Shown here one piece after another: positions 24,560 through 33,783 of a DNA stretch of 64,000 nt. The stretch's first letter is position 1, and every line of letters begins with the position of its first letter. The stretch covers positions 124,001 through 188,000 of the forward strand of contig CALAJQ010000020.1 of assembly GCA_937922785.1 (NCBI GenBank), given 5' to 3'. The notes beneath the pieces are model-generated. The model saw only the letters and a list, made by a program, of their open reading frames with translations, did not search any database and was not told the DNA's origin. Made by a program: the position numbers and the translations under genes. Source of the DNA: an uncultured Acidimicrobiales bacterium. GTDB lineage: Bacteria; Actinomycetota; Acidimicrobiia; Acidimicrobiales; SZUA-35.

Positions 24560-25003
24560 TCAATCGAACAAGAACTCGACGATGTCCTCTGGTATGGCCA
24601 GGGCTGCGTCGTCAGGCAAATCAACAATGGCCTCCCTCCATTCGTCCGGCACTGGTGGTTCTAGGGCCTCGGGCGGCTCAGCTCCAGCAATTCCGAACCC
24701 GATGCTTAGTGCCACTGGGCCATCAAAAGAAGGTGCAGGGATTGTTCGCAAGCGTTCCAGTAGCGCCTCGTCTGGTTCGTCGAAGTAAGAGCTCATCAGC
24801 CACAACCTGGAACGGCCGCCGGACAGGATCGCCACGACTTCCAGAATTTCGGGCTCAGTGTTGGTTATCACCTGAGGCACAACAGTGGTGGTAACTGCCC
24901 GTATGAACTCCGCTAGCTGGTCGGCATCAACGTTGTAGTCGGCCAACACTTCCTCGGGTTGATAGAACGAAATTCCAAGCTGGCGAATTTGCGGGAGATC
25001 CAT
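24560..25003 (-). CDS. Acidic protein of unknown function
   Basis: A 147-residue acidic, soluble-looking protein with no signal peptide, no membrane segment and no cysteine. It has two alpha-beta-like stretches ('EFIRAVTTTVVPQVI' and 'ILEVVAILSGGRSRLWLM') and a proline/acid-rich C-terminal third ('PPEALEPPVPDEW'). I do not recognise the family. It is followed upstream by a dispersed repeat (25034-25083) and then by another unknown gene on the same strand. Confidence 0.5.
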   Translation of the reverse strand: MDLPQIRQLGISFYQPEEVLADYNVDADQLAEFIRAVTTTVVPQVITNTEPEILEVVAILSGGRSRLWLMSSYFDEPDEALLERLRTIPAPSFDGPVALSIGFGIAGAEPPEALEPPVPDEWREAIVDLPDDAALAIPEDIVEFLFD

Positions 25004-25033
25004 GAGGTCGTCAATCTACCGGGATAAAAACCT

Positions 25034-25083
25034 CGGTTCTGGCGGTGTAGGTAGTCAAACCCGGCTGTTAGCCAGGTCAGTTT
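25034..25083. repeat. Dispersed intergenic repeat, copy 1
   Basis: The stretch CGGTTCTGGCGGTGTAGGTA continuing to GCCAGGTCAG recurs, closely matched, at 53912-53953 and in a more diverged form at 50731-50778. Its core begins CTGGC and ends GCCAG, so it could fold as a hairpin. All copies are intergenic. Confidence 0.75.
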
Positions 25084-25098
25084 CGAGATTTTGACTCG

Positions 25099-26136
25099 CT
25101 AGTAGTCAGGGCGGGGTTCGAGGGGTTCGCGACCTTGAGTAACCGGCATCGCTGCTTTTACCCTGCGCTTGGCCATCTGTGCTCGCCACGATCGCACTTT
25201 GACTCCGTGGCGATAGCGGTCACCCACGGTCCGACTCGTCGCAGCTCGGAACATCTCAACAATCTTGCGGCCATCGGCTCGCGCATCGCTGATAAACATC
25301 GGCTGAAAGAACTCATACCTGATGTCTGCTGGCACAACACTTCCGCCCGGTCCAAAGGTGGGGCAGTCGATATAGACAGGCACGATCTTGGCCGCAGAGT
25401 TCACATATGGCTCAAGCGTTCGACGGTTTGGCTCGTGAATGTAGAGAGTGTGCCCTTTCTTCGAAGGTGCGTTGTGTCGTGCAACTAGTGACATCACAGT
25501 CATCGAACCTTCAGTGTTTTGAACCGCTTCCAAAACCTTTAAGGCGTAGGCATTCTTTCGATCCCGATAGGCGCGCACATCATCGGTCGGATGCCCGTCA
25601 AGCCGAGGCACGGTTTGAACCACTGAAGAAATATTGCGCAGCTTGTCGATAACGGCGAAGGCTCCTTCGCCTACGTCCAGTTCAATCTCAGAGATCATCT
25701 CGCTAACCACCTGAACGGTTGTCTCTCTGCGGCCCAGCCCGATCCGGCCTAACGTTTCGGCGAGTACAGGCACGTCAGTGAACTGTCCGTGATCGGTAAG
25801 GAACACGAGAGATTCGCCCGAATCGATCCAGCCGTCCAATCCGTGCTTGGCAATGTAGGTCTCAAGATCGTTGCGAAATCGGCCATGGCTTTCTGGCGTA
25901 TTGATGATGTCCAGTAACGTTTGGTCGATGCGATTGGTTTTGTCGTAGGTCTGCAACGTCTGCGCCATATCAAAGCGGGCATCTTCAAACGTTCGTGTCC
26001 CAAAGGCCGAAAAACGAGTCTCGATAGTGTGGGCATAGATGTCATAGAGAGCACGCTCAGGCAGCTCTTCCATCCATCGGTCTGGTGCGTCGTTAGAGGG
26101 GATTCGATTTGCGATTGCCCCAGAGTACGTGATCAA
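25099..26136 (-). CDS. Protein of unknown function with probable N-terminal membrane segment
   Basis: A 345-residue protein of a family I do not recognise. From the TTG at 26136 it begins 'MITYSGAIANRIPSN'. In the same frame upstream there are ten more hydrophobic codons ('LALTLATLGAL') before a TAG, with no ATG or GTG, so the real N-terminus may be a membrane anchor started at an unusual codon or cut by a mutation. The rest is mixed alpha/beta: 'SLVFLTDHGQFTDVPVLAETLGRIG', read in shorter segments, and a basic C-terminus ('RRVKAAMPVTQ'). An HDG motif alone is not enough to assign a function. It is 40 bases downstream of sufR on the same strand. Confidence 0.55.
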   Translation of the reverse strand: MITYSGAIANRIPSNDAPDRWMEELPERALYDIYAHTIETRFSAFGTRTFEDARFDMAQTLQTYDKTNRIDQTLLDIINTPESHGRFRNDLETYIAKHGLDGWIDSGESLVFLTDHGQFTDVPVLAETLGRIGLGRRETTVQVVSEMISEIELDVGEGAFAVIDKLRNISSVVQTVPRLDGHPTDDVRAYRDRKNAYALKVLEAVQNTEGSMTVMSLVARHNAPSKKGHTLYIHEPNRRTLEPYVNSAAKIVPVYIDCPTFGPGGSVVPADIRYEFFQPMFISDARADGRKIVEMFRAATSRTVGDRYRHGVKVRSWRAQMAKRRVKAAMPVTQGREPLEPRPDY

Positions 26137-26176
26137 GGCGCCGAGGGTAGCGAGCGTCAGGGCCAGCTAGATGCCG

Positions 26177-26815
26177 CTAGCTTTGGGCGCTTATTTCGTA
26201 GGCGCAGGTATGGGCGCCATCTGTCTTAAGTGTTACTCGCTCAACTTTTGCGTCAGGCACAAGGTCTCGGATGAAGTCCAGTTCGGCAGTGCAGGCCTGC
26301 TTGAAGCGATTGGCAACGGGCCAAATGGCGCAGCTGTGAAGATTGATTCGATAGGAAGTTTCGCTAATCGTGTCGGAGCTAGCCAGGTAGCCCTGGGCAT
26401 CAAGCAGCTCAGTGAGAACTGTGATTCGGTCGCTAAGTGGCTTACCTTCCACCCGGTGTTTGGCTTCGTTCACCAATCGTTGGCGGCGCCGCTCGAAAGC
26501 TCTCGAAACTAGTTCCGGATCTTCTTCCTCGATGTGTTCAAGCAGTTCTAGTGACATGCCACTGTCAGGGTTAGCGAAAAGGGGTTCAGCCAGTTCGGTG
26601 GCGTGGTATTTGTCTGCTGGTCGCCCTTGTTGGCCTCGTTCTTGACGAGCCTCGATGAACCCAGCCGATCGAAGTGCACTGAGATGTTGCCGGACTGCGC
26701 TTGACGAGATTTCGAGCGTCTCGGCCAACTCTTCAGCTGAGGCTTCACCACGTCTTTTTAGCGCTGCGAGTACGCGGCGTTGGGTTGCCGACGGGGCGAC
26801 GCTCGCAGTGGTCAT
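26177..26815 (-). CDS. sufR: SufR-like iron-sulfur transcriptional repressor of the suf operon
   Basis: A 212-residue regulator with an N-terminal winged helix of the ArsR/DeoR type ('EELAETLEISSSAVRQHLSAL'). The C-terminal Fe-S binding region has Cys162, Cys175 and Cys204; the C-x12-C spacing is the SufR signature. SufR carries a [4Fe-4S] cluster and represses suf genes while clusters are plentiful. It is divergent from the ferredoxin-sufBCDT operon, and interlocked inverted repeats lie in between (26846-26873). Confidence 0.87.
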   Translation of the reverse strand: MTTASVAPSATQRRVLAALKRRGEASAEELAETLEISSSAVRQHLSALRSAGFIEARQERGQQGRPADKYHATELAEPLFANPDSGMSLELLEHIEEEDPELVSRAFERRRQRLVNEAKHRVEGKPLSDRITVLTELLDAQGYLASSDTISETSYRINLHSCAIWPVANRFKQACTAELDFIRDLVPDAKVERVTLKTDGAHTCAYEISAQS

Positions 26816-26845
26816 TTCTCCAGCGTAGCAGTGCTGTTAGGTATA

Positions 26846-26873
26846 CGCAGTTTCGCAATGTGTAACTGCGAAA
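26846..26873. promoter_or_regulatory. Interlocking inverted repeats in the sufR-suf divergent promoter
   Basis: Two 7 bp inverted repeats overlap: CGCAGTT (26846-26852) with AACTGCG (26864-26870), and TTTCGCA (26851-26857) with TGCGAAA (26867-26873). They lie 31 bases from the sufR start. The place and symmetry suggest the SufR operator; the sequence differs from the cyanobacterial CAAC-N6-GTTG site. Confidence 0.5.
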
Positions 26874-26955
26874 AGTCCTTGATTCCGATACACTAGGAAG
26901 GCCACGACCAGGGTATCTTGTCCGCGTAAGCGGGCGATATCTGAGAAGGAGCAAG

Positions 26956-27219
26956 ATGAAGGTTTGGATCGATCAGGATCTGTGCACAGGCGACGGCATC
27001 TGCGCTGAAATCGCGCCTGATGTTTTCTTCGGGATGGACGATGGGCTTTATTACGTGAAGGAATCTGCAGACAACTTCGGCACTGAGAAGAAGTTTGACG
27101 GCGAGGCCAACCCAGCCAGTGCACACGGCATGGCGCGCATTCCAGATGGTGGCTTAGATCGAGTGATTGAGTCTGCTGAAGAGTGCCCTGGCGAGTGCAT
27201 CTTTATAGACGTCGAGTAG
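26956..27219 (+). CDS. Small [3Fe-4S]/[4Fe-4S] ferredoxin
   Basis: An 87-residue ferredoxin. Cluster ligands are Cys10 and Cys16 in 'CTGDGIC', with Asp13 in the exchangeable middle position, and Cys77/Cys81 in 'ECPGEC'. The CxxDxxC pattern is typical of single-cluster ferredoxins that hold a [3Fe-4S] or labile [4Fe-4S] centre and serve P450s or reductases. GAGAAGGAGC precedes the ATG. It opens the suf operon; sufB begins 88 bases downstream. It may supply electrons for, or act as acceptor of, newly built clusters. Confidence 0.87.
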   Translation: MKVWIDQDLCTGDGICAEIAPDVFFGMDDGLYYVKESADNFGTEKKFDGEANPASAHGMARIPDGGLDRVIESAEECPGECIFIDVE

Positions 27220-27307
27220 TCGGCATCTGGATAGAGGGCAGTCACTAGTGGGCAATCACTAATCAGCATTGAGTAAGTAGCAAACACGTTCCAGGAAGGA
27301 ACATTTG

Positions 27308-28750
27308 ATGAGCGAAACTATGAGAGGTATCGAGGAGTTAACCGAAGCCAGCTATGAATTTGGCTTCAGCACAGACCTCGACACCGATGTAGCGCCTCCA
27401 GGACTAAACGAAGACACAGTCCGCCTTATCTCGGCCAAGAAGGACGAACCCGAATGGCTTCTTGAGTGGCGACTAAAGGCATTTGCTGCGTGGCAAGAGA
27501 TGGAAGAGCCCGACTGGGCCAAGCTAAACATTGCGCCCATTGACTATCAGGCCATCAGCTATTGGGCAGCGCCCAAGCAGAAGCCCGTGCTGGAAAGCAT
27601 GGACGACGTCGATCCTGATATCCGGGAAATGTTCGACAAGCTCGGCATTCCACTGCACGAACAGAAGATGTTAAGCAACGTGGCGGTTGACGCCATCGTT
27701 GACTCGGTCTCGGTGACCACGACCTTCAAAGAGACTCTGCTTGAAGCCGGGGTGATCTTCTGCTCGTTCTCCGAAGCTGTGCAGGACTACCCCGAGCTGA
27801 TCAAAGAACACCTTGGCTCGGTTGTGCCAGTTCGAGACAACTTCTTCGCCGCTCTCAATTCTGCAGTGTTCTCCGACGGCTCGTTCTGCTACATCCCCAA
27901 GGGTGTTCGTTGCCCAATGGAGCTGTCCACCTATTTCCGCATCAACTCGATGAACACCGGTCAGTTCGAGCGCACGCTCATCGTGGCCGAGGATGACTCA
28001 CACGTCTCTTATCTCGAAGGTTGCACTGCTCCTCAGCGAGATGAGAATCAGCTGCACGCTGCTGTTGTTGAACTGGTCGCTAAGGACCGCGCCGAGATCA
28101 AGTACTCGACCGTCCAGAACTGGTACCCCGGTGACGAAAACGGTATTGGCGGCATCTACAACTTCGTGACCAAGCGAGGCCGTGCCCACACCGACGCCAA
28201 GATCTCTTGGACTCAGGTAGAGACCGGATCGGCCATCACCTGGAAGTACCCCAGCGTCATCCTCCAGGGAGACCGCTCAATTGGCGAGTTCTATTCTGTA
28301 GCGCTTACTTCGAAGCATCAGCAGGCTGACACCGGTACCAAGATGATTCACATCGGCGCTGACACCACCAGCACTGTTATATCAAAAGGCATCTCGGCGG
28401 CGAAGGGCCAAAACACGTACCGAGGTCTGGTGAAGATGATGCGTTCGGCTGAGAACGCTCGAAACTACACCCAGTGTGATTCGCTGCTGCTGGGAAAAAC
28501 CAGCGGCGCTCACACTGTTCCTTATATAGAGGTCAAGAACCCAACAGCCCAGGTCGAGCACGAAGCGTCAACCTCAACTGTTGGCGAAGACCAGCTGTAC
28601 TACTGCCGTCAACGCGGCATGAACGAAGAAGACGCCATGGCGATGATCGTCAACGGCTTCTGTCGTGAAGTTTTTAACGAGCTCCCGATGGAGTTCGCTG
28701 TTGAAGCCCAGCGGTTGCTGAGCGTAAGTTTGGAAGGAAGTGTCGGCTGA
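27308..28750 (+). CDS. sufB: Fe-S cluster assembly scaffold protein SufB
   Basis: A 480-residue SufB. Recognisable family blocks are '[16 protein letters not shown]', '[18 protein letters not shown]', '[16 protein letters not shown]', '[22 protein letters not shown]' (split by family variation) and the C-terminal '[15 protein letters not shown]', where the Cys matches the scaffold cysteine Cys405 of E. coli SufB. SufB forms the SufBC2D complex on which the cluster is built. The ATG at 27308 has AGGAAGGA about 8 bases upstream. It is followed by sufC with a TGATG overlap. Confidence 0.96.
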   Translation: MSETMRGIEELTEASYEFGFSTDLDTDVAPPGLNEDTVRLISAKKDEPEWLLEWRLKAFAAWQEMEEPDWAKLNIAPIDYQAISYWAAPKQKPVLESMDDVDPDIREMFDKLGIPLHEQKMLSNVAVDAIVDSVSVTTTFKETLLEAGVIFCSFSEAVQDYPELIKEHLGSVVPVRDNFFAALNSAVFSDGSFCYIPKGVRCPMELSTYFRINSMNTGQFERTLIVAEDDSHVSYLEGCTAPQRDENQLHAAVVELVAKDRAEIKYSTVQNWYPGDENGIGGIYNFVTKRGRAHTDAKISWTQVETGSAITWKYPSVILQGDRSIGEFYSVALTSKHQQADTGTKMIHIGADTTSTVISKGISAAKGQNTYRGLVKMMRSAENARNYTQCDSLLLGKTSGAHTVPYIEVKNPTAQVEHEASTSTVGEDQLYYCRQRGMNEEDAMAMIVNGFCREVFNELPMEFAVEAQRLLSVSLEGSVG

Positions 28751-29526
28751 TGCTGCACGTAGAAAAATTGACCGCGTCAATCGGGGACACCCCGATCCTT
28801 AAGGGCCTTGACCTTGCAGTCGGTGCCGGAGAAGTGCACGCCATCATGGGTCCGAACGGATCAGGCAAAAGCACGTTCGCTCACGCCTTGGCCGGACGGG
28901 ATGGCTATGAGATCGGTGGCACCGTAACTCTTGACGGTGCTGATTTGCTTGAGATGGAGCCCGAAGCGCGAGCCGCGGCTGGGGTCTTCATGGGGTTCCA
29001 GTATCCGGTTGAAATTCCCGGCGTTAACAACATGTACTTCCTGCGAACCGCCGTTAACTCGGTGAGACGCACTCTGGGAGAAGACGAGATTGGCGCTCGC
29101 GACTTTCTGAAGGTTGCCGAGCAGGCAATGGAACTGGTCGAGATGAAGAAGGACTTCCTTTATCGTTCGGTCAATGCTGGTTTCAGTGGCGGCGAGAAGA
29201 AGCGCAACGAGATTCTCCAGATGGCAGTGATGCAGCCTCGCCTCGCCGTCCTTGACGAGACCGACTCTGGTCTTGACATTGACGCCCTGCGCGTTGTTGC
29301 CAAGGGTGTCAACTCACTACGTGGTCCAGAGCGTTCCATGATTGTGATCACTCACTACCAACGTCTTCTTGATTACATCAAGCCCGACTTCGTTCACGTG
29401 TTGGTTGAAGGCAAGATCGTCGAGTCCGGCGATCACACGCTTGCACTCCACTTGGAAGAGAACGGCTACGCAGGCTTCGTCAACCACGACCTGGACGATG
29501 CCCCACTTTCGGGAGCATCAGCGTGA
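28750..29526 (+). CDS. sufC: Fe-S cluster assembly ATPase SufC
   Basis: A 258-residue ABC-type ATPase. Walker A is 'GPNGSGKST', signature 'FSGGEKKRNEILQM', Walker B 'LAVLDETDSGLDID' and H-loop 'VITHYQRLL'. The 'DETDSGLD' sequence and the KKR in the signature are characteristic of SufC. Its ATP hydrolysis opens the SufB-SufD interface during cluster assembly. It starts on the last base of the sufB stop and its stop overlaps the sufD GTG, so sufBCD are translationally coupled. Confidence 0.96.
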   Translation: MLHVEKLTASIGDTPILKGLDLAVGAGEVHAIMGPNGSGKSTFAHALAGRDGYEIGGTVTLDGADLLEMEPEARAAAGVFMGFQYPVEIPGVNNMYFLRTAVNSVRRTLGEDEIGARDFLKVAEQAMELVEMKKDFLYRSVNAGFSGGEKKRNEILQMAVMQPRLAVLDETDSGLDIDALRVVAKGVNSLRGPERSMIVITHYQRLLDYIKPDFVHVLVEGKIVESGDHTLALHLEENGYAGFVNHDLDDAPLSGASA

Positions 29527-30737
29527 GCCTGGGAATCCTCCCCAGTCGCAGTGCTGCTCTAGAGCAGGTTGATTCGCTGAGCCTGCCGACCAAGCGCGAC
29601 GAGGCATGGCGCTATGCGCCCCACAAGACGCTAGGTCAACTCACGTTTGGCCCAGCGGCGTCAACCGATGCGGCGCTCGCCGACATCGATAGCCAGATCC
29701 CCCAGCTGGATGGGCCATTGCTAGTTGTAGTTAACGGCGTGGTGGACGCAGGCCGGTCAAGGCTTGGCGCCTTGCCCGACGGCGTCAGCTTGGTCAGCTT
29801 GGCCGACGCCGCTGATGAAGCCGCCGACGTGCTTGAACGAGTGCACGAGGAAGCTGATGATGCTTTCTCAGTTATCAACCGTGCCTATGGCACCGGTGGC
29901 GCAGTGATCCAGATCTCTGGGCAGCAAAGTGAGACCATTCACATAGTCGATGTAGCCGTTCCTGGTGCTGAACAGAATGCGTCGTCTAGCCGAGTCGTCA
30001 TTGATGTGGCGGCCGGTAGCTCAGCGGTGATCGTGGAGACTCGAATCGGAAGCGGTGACTCCTTTGGTGGTTCGAACGTTCGCACCGAGATCTCCTTGGC
30101 CGCTGACGCCAGCCTTGAACACATCATTCTCCAGGACCTTCCCGCCACTCAGATTCACCTCGGTCGGGTTGACGTAGTTCAGGCGGCTAACAGCACGCTT
30201 CGGGCCCGACTGTTCAACTTAGGTTCGGACTATGGGCGGGTCGCCTACTACGTTCATCTCACTGACGAAGGCGCCCACGCTGACTTGTCTGGGCTGTACT
30301 TTGGCTTCGGCGAACAAACCCTTGACCAACAGATAACCGTTGTGCATGGCGCCCCTAACTGCACTAGCCGCCAGTCCTATCGCGGCGTTCTCGATGACTC
30401 AAGCACAGGTGTTTGGAACGGGGGAGTTGACGTACGTGTTGGAGCCGACGGCACAGACTCCGAGCAGTCCAACGACAACCTGCTGCTGTCTCGCAAGGCC
30501 GAAATCAACACGATGCCTAGGCTTGAGATCTTGGCCGATGAAGTTTCATGCCAGCATGGTGCCACGGTCGGTCAGCTCGACGAAGAGGCCCTGTACTACA
30601 TGCGCTCTCGCGGCATTCCTGCCGAAGAAGCTAGCCGCCTGCTGATCAACGGCTTTGCCGATCAGATGATGGATGACTTGGAAAGTGACACGGTCCGAGC
30701 ATGGATCACCGAGCGGCTTGGGCACGCCAATGTCTGA
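29523..30737 (+). CDS. sufD: Fe-S cluster assembly protein SufD
   Basis: A 404-residue SufD. The N-terminus 'LPTKRDEAWRYAPHKTLG' and the C-terminal 'LEILADEVSCQHGATVGQLDEEALYYMRSRG' (in family-conserved blocks) are diagnostic; the His in 'CQHGATVG' is the iron-site histidine of SufD. It pairs with SufB in the scaffold complex and helps acquire iron. The GTG start at 29523 overlaps the sufC stop (GTGA), and the sufT start lies inside its end. Confidence 0.95.
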   Translation: MSLGILPSRSAALEQVDSLSLPTKRDEAWRYAPHKTLGQLTFGPAASTDAALADIDSQIPQLDGPLLVVVNGVVDAGRSRLGALPDGVSLVSLADAADEAADVLERVHEEADDAFSVINRAYGTGGAVIQISGQQSETIHIVDVAVPGAEQNASSSRVVIDVAAGSSAVIVETRIGSGDSFGGSNVRTEISLAADASLEHIILQDLPATQIHLGRVDVVQAANSTLRARLFNLGSDYGRVAYYVHLTDEGAHADLSGLYFGFGEQTLDQQITVVHGAPNCTSRQSYRGVLDDSSTGVWNGGVDVRVGADGTDSEQSNDNLLLSRKAEINTMPRLEILADEVSCQHGATVGQLDEEALYYMRSRGIPAEEASRLLINGFADQMMDDLESDTVRAWITERLGHANV

Positions 30738-31359
30738 CTCTGGGACTCCTCCGACTTCTGGATTCCCAATTCCTCCGGCGCCCGCGATGAAAGAGTCAGC
30801 GGTGAAGATTGGTGGGTCTCAGACCTTCAAGCTGCCTCGTGACATTAAGGGAACGGTCATTCCGGCCGGCCACCCGATTATATTGCCCGAGGGCGAGAAG
30901 GTCACTGTGATGCAGGCACTTGGCGGAACAGCGACGGTCACGCTTAGATCAGGCGAGATGGTTCGTCTGACTCCTGAAGACTCAGTCGACTTTGGCTTCG
31001 TGCGTCCCACCGAGAAGTCAGGAGCTGGCGAAGCGGCCGACGGCGAGTTCAGCCTCGAAGCTGTTTGGGAAGCAGCGGCCACGGTTTATGACCCTGAGAT
31101 CCCGGTAGACATTGTCGAACTGGGCCTGGTGTATCGAATCGAGCCGTCTGATCTGCCCAGCGGCAACAAGCGAGTCGACATCGACATGTCTGTAACTGCC
31201 CCATTCTGTGGCATGGGAGACATCCTCCGCCAAGACCTTCATGACGCTGTAGCGGCGTTGCCCGGTGTGGAAGTTGTGCACGTTGTGCTTGTGTTCGACC
31301 CGCCTTGGGACGCATCGCGCATGTCAGACGTAGCCCGCCTAGAGATGGGCATGATGTAA
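30730..31359 (+). CDS. sufT: Putative Fe-S cluster maturation protein SufT
   Basis: A 209-residue protein with the two-part layout of SufT. The N-terminal part 'GTVIPAGHPIILPEGEKVTV' with 'MQALGGTATVTL' is the SufT-specific beta domain. The C-terminal 100 residues are a MIP18/DUF59 domain: 'VYDPEIPVDIVELGLVY' and 'TAPFCGMGDIL', whose Cys is the conserved DUF59 cysteine. SufT helps load clusters onto target proteins. The ATG at 30730 overlaps the end of sufD by 8 bases. The Pro/Ser-rich first 25 residues are variable. No sufS or sufU follows. Confidence 0.88.
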   Translation: MSDSGTPPTSGFPIPPAPAMKESAVKIGGSQTFKLPRDIKGTVIPAGHPIILPEGEKVTVMQALGGTATVTLRSGEMVRLTPEDSVDFGFVRPTEKSGAGEAADGEFSLEAVWEAAATVYDPEIPVDIVELGLVYRIEPSDLPSGNKRVDIDMSVTAPFCGMGDILRQDLHDAVAALPGVEVVHVVLVFDPPWDASRMSDVARLEMGMM

Positions 31360-31389
31360 GACCCGGCCCTTGTGTCAAGCGAACGGCGC

Positions 31390-31515
31390 TGGCCAAAAGT
31401 CAGCTGTAGGTGACAATCCTCCCAAATTTCTGCTGGAGGTGACACATATTGTCACCTGGGGCTGACTTTTGGTGAAATTGTCACCTGGGGCTGACTTTTG
31501 GTGAAATTGTCACCT
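31390..31515. repeat. Modular inverted and tandem repeat downstream of sufT
   Basis: A left arm CCAAAAGTCAGC-tgt-AGGTGACAAT (from about 31392) is the inverse complement, apart from the middle three bases, of the right-hand unit ATTGTCACCT-ggg-GCTGACTTTTGG. The right unit, 29 bases long, is then tandemly repeated at 31448-31476 and 31477-31505, with a third partial copy to 31515. CCCAAATTTCTGCTGGAGGTG sits in the middle in a single copy. A related element occurs at 33784-33896. Confidence 0.85.
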
Positions 31516-31530
31516 CGCTATTGTCGGGTA

Positions 31531-32067
31531 ATGACCCAACCACCTGCTGGTCTCATTTTGACCCCCGGCGCAAGTGCTGATCGTGATCACTCGACCCTTG
31601 TGGCGCTTGACAAAGCGCTGCCGGAAATTGAAGTGGTGCGACTGACTCTTGCAACGACTGCGGTTAAGCGAGGTGTAGCGAAAATTCTCGAAGCCGCAGC
31701 CGAGCTAGCAGCGAGCCTCGACGTCGAACCATCGGATATCGCGCTGGGAGGTCGAAGTTTTGGCGGCCGGTGTTGCTCGCTGGCACACGCTGAAGGTTTG
31801 GCCGTTCATTCGCTAGCGCTGCTCAGCTACCCACTACATCCCCCCGGCAAGCCCGAGAAATTGCGCACCGAACACTTCGGAGACATCACTGCCCCAACGC
31901 TCTTCCTTTCCGGTGAGCGAGACCCATTCGGTTCGCCGGCAGAGTTTGCTGAACACACGCCGCTGATTCAGGGGCCTGTTACTACGGAATGGGTGCCGGG
32001 GAACCATTCCCCAAAGGGCGAAGAGGAAATTGTTGCCCGGGTGCGAGCATGGTTAGGCCTCAGCTAG
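31531..32067 (+). CDS. Alpha/beta hydrolase, small dienelactone-hydrolase/KANL3-Tex30-like
   Basis: A 178-residue alpha/beta hydrolase of the small single-domain type. The nucleophile elbow is 'GGRSFGGR', the acid is in 'FLSGERDPFGSP' and the histidine in 'VPGNHSPKG', giving a complete Ser-Asp-His set. It is close in design to the bacterial KANL3/Tex30-like hydrolases. The ATG at 31531 is used because it follows the tandem repeat; a GTG at 31498 would run through the repeat. It converges with the GMC gene, one base apart. The substrate is unknown. Confidence 0.8.
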   Translation: MTQPPAGLILTPGASADRDHSTLVALDKALPEIEVVRLTLATTAVKRGVAKILEAAAELAASLDVEPSDIALGGRSFGGRCCSLAHAEGLAVHSLALLSYPLHPPGKPEKLRTEHFGDITAPTLFLSGERDPFGSPAEFAEHTPLIQGPVTTEWVPGNHSPKGEEEIVARVRAWLGLS

Positions 32068-32068
32068 C

Positions 32069-33760
32069 TCAACTCCATTTGATTCCTGCCGGGGCGTCAC
32101 GGTGCACAGCTGGGTTGTCGGGCATCACCGGTTTGACTCGAACATAGGGAGAGCCCAATTGAGGTCTGGGATCAGGTTCGCCTTTATTCGGCCACATCGA
32201 CATTGCTCGTTCGGTTTGAGCTGTGATAGTGAGCGACGGGTTCACTCCCAAGTTCGCACTGATCGTTGACGCATCGGCGATGTGAATACCGGTATGCCCG
32301 TAGGCCCTTTGATAGGGGTCAACCACGCCAGTTTCGGCAGAATCACCAATGCACGCTCCGCCCAGAATGTGAGCAGTCGTGGGCACGTCAAGCAGCACTT
32401 CGTTTAAGGCGCTTCCGGGTTGGCCGCCCATGATGTCAGCCGCAATTCGGGCGGCTTCGTTTGCTTCAGGAATGTAAGTCGGGTTCGGCTCGCCTTCGCC
32501 CTGTTCACTAGTCATTTTCAGCTTGCCGTTTCGGCGTTGCTTCCATTTGAGATTCAGGCTGTTGTCAGCACTTTGCATTACCAACAGAATCACGGTCTTC
32601 TCAGACCAGCGGCGTACGGACAAGCTGCGCCCAAACGCAACAGGATGTCGAAGCGCCTGGCCGAGAAAACGAATTTGGCGGGGAACTCGGCCACCGCCGT
32701 CAACCAAAATTGTGGACAGTAAACCCATAGCGTTAGAGCCCTCGGGGTAGCGCACGGGCTCGATGTGGGTTCGATCGTCGGGGTAGATAGACGATGTGAT
32801 CGCCACCCCTTTCGAGTAATCGACATCGCCAGTCAGGGCCTGTGCTCCGATGATTGCCTCGGAGTTTGTCCTAACCCTCTGCCCAAGTCGGTCAGACAAG
32901 TTTGGCAGGCGACCGCGCTGCTTCAGATCAGCCAACAGCCGCATCGAACCCAACACACCCGCGCAGAACACAACATGTTCGGCTCGAGTTGTTGTACGGG
33001 CTTTAAGCAACCAGGACCCCGAGCGTTCGCTGGTGACCTCATAGCCTCCGTCAGCTAGCGGTTTGACGTCTACCACTTGGCGGCCAGCGTGAACCTCGGC
33101 GCCCTTACCTTCAGCCAAGTAGAGGTAGTTGCGGTCCAGGGTGTTCTTGGCGTTGTGGCTACAGCCGATCATGCAGCTCCCGCACTCGATACAGCCTGTT
33201 CGCTTTGGGCCGGCACCGCCGAAGTAAGGATCGGGCACTGTCTTGCCGGCTTCGCCAAGGTAGACGCCAACCTCAGTTGGCCGGTAGGTATCGGCAACGT
33301 CGAGCCTGTCGGCCAAGCTCCGCATTACGTCATCGGCTGCGGTCTGATCTGGAGCTGTGGCAGCGCCGAGCATCAGCTTTGCCTGGGCGTAGTGAGGCGC
33401 GAGTTCGTCTTTCCAGTCGGTGATGTGGGCCCATTGCGGATCCGACCAGCAGTTGTCGGGTGGCTCGTACAACGTGTTGGCATAGACGAGAGACCCGCCG
33501 CCGACGCCCGCCCCGGATAAGACCAGCACGTCTTTTAGCAGTGTCAGCCGTTGAATCCCGCGCAAACCCAGCTTGGGCATAAAGAGGAATTTGTTGATCG
33601 CCCAGTTCGTCTTCGGATAGTCGCCGGCCCCGAAACGCTCACCGGCCTCAAACACCGCAACCGAGTAACCCTTTTCAACCAGTCGAAGTGCGCTCACTGA
33701 ACCGCCAAAGCCACTGCCAACGATGGCGACGTCAACATCAAAGTCTGGCATGACGGCCAT
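32069..33760 (-). CDS. GMC-type FAD-dependent oxidoreductase (cholesterol oxidase-like)
   Basis: A 563-residue flavoprotein of the GMC family, nearest in layout to the ChoD-type cholesterol/3-hydroxysteroid oxidases. The FAD motif is 'VAIVGSGFGGSVSALRL', followed by 'VLSGAGVGGGSLVYAN'. A cysteine cluster 'CIECGSCMIGC' near residue 190 is a family feature of this ChoD-like branch. The C-terminus has 'GIHIADASTISANLGVNPSL', the flavin-contacting NPSLT motif. It oxidises an alcohol to a ketone with release of hydride to FAD; the true substrate, steroid or other, is not known. No Tat or Sec signal is seen. Confidence 0.87.
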   Translation of the reverse strand: MAVMPDFDVDVAIVGSGFGGSVSALRLVEKGYSVAVFEAGERFGAGDYPKTNWAINKFLFMPKLGLRGIQRLTLLKDVLVLSGAGVGGGSLVYANTLYEPPDNCWSDPQWAHITDWKDELAPHYAQAKLMLGAATAPDQTAADDVMRSLADRLDVADTYRPTEVGVYLGEAGKTVPDPYFGGAGPKRTGCIECGSCMIGCSHNAKNTLDRNYLYLAEGKGAEVHAGRQVVDVKPLADGGYEVTSERSGSWLLKARTTTRAEHVVFCAGVLGSMRLLADLKQRGRLPNLSDRLGQRVRTNSEAIIGAQALTGDVDYSKGVAITSSIYPDDRTHIEPVRYPEGSNAMGLLSTILVDGGGRVPRQIRFLGQALRHPVAFGRSLSVRRWSEKTVILLVMQSADNSLNLKWKQRRNGKLKMTSEQGEGEPNPTYIPEANEAARIAADIMGGQPGSALNEVLLDVPTTAHILGGACIGDSAETGVVDPYQRAYGHTGIHIADASTISANLGVNPSLTITAQTERAMSMWPNKGEPDPRPQLGSPYVRVKPVMPDNPAVHRDAPAGIKWS

Positions 33761-33783
33761 CCTACGGCGCTGCGAAATGGCTG

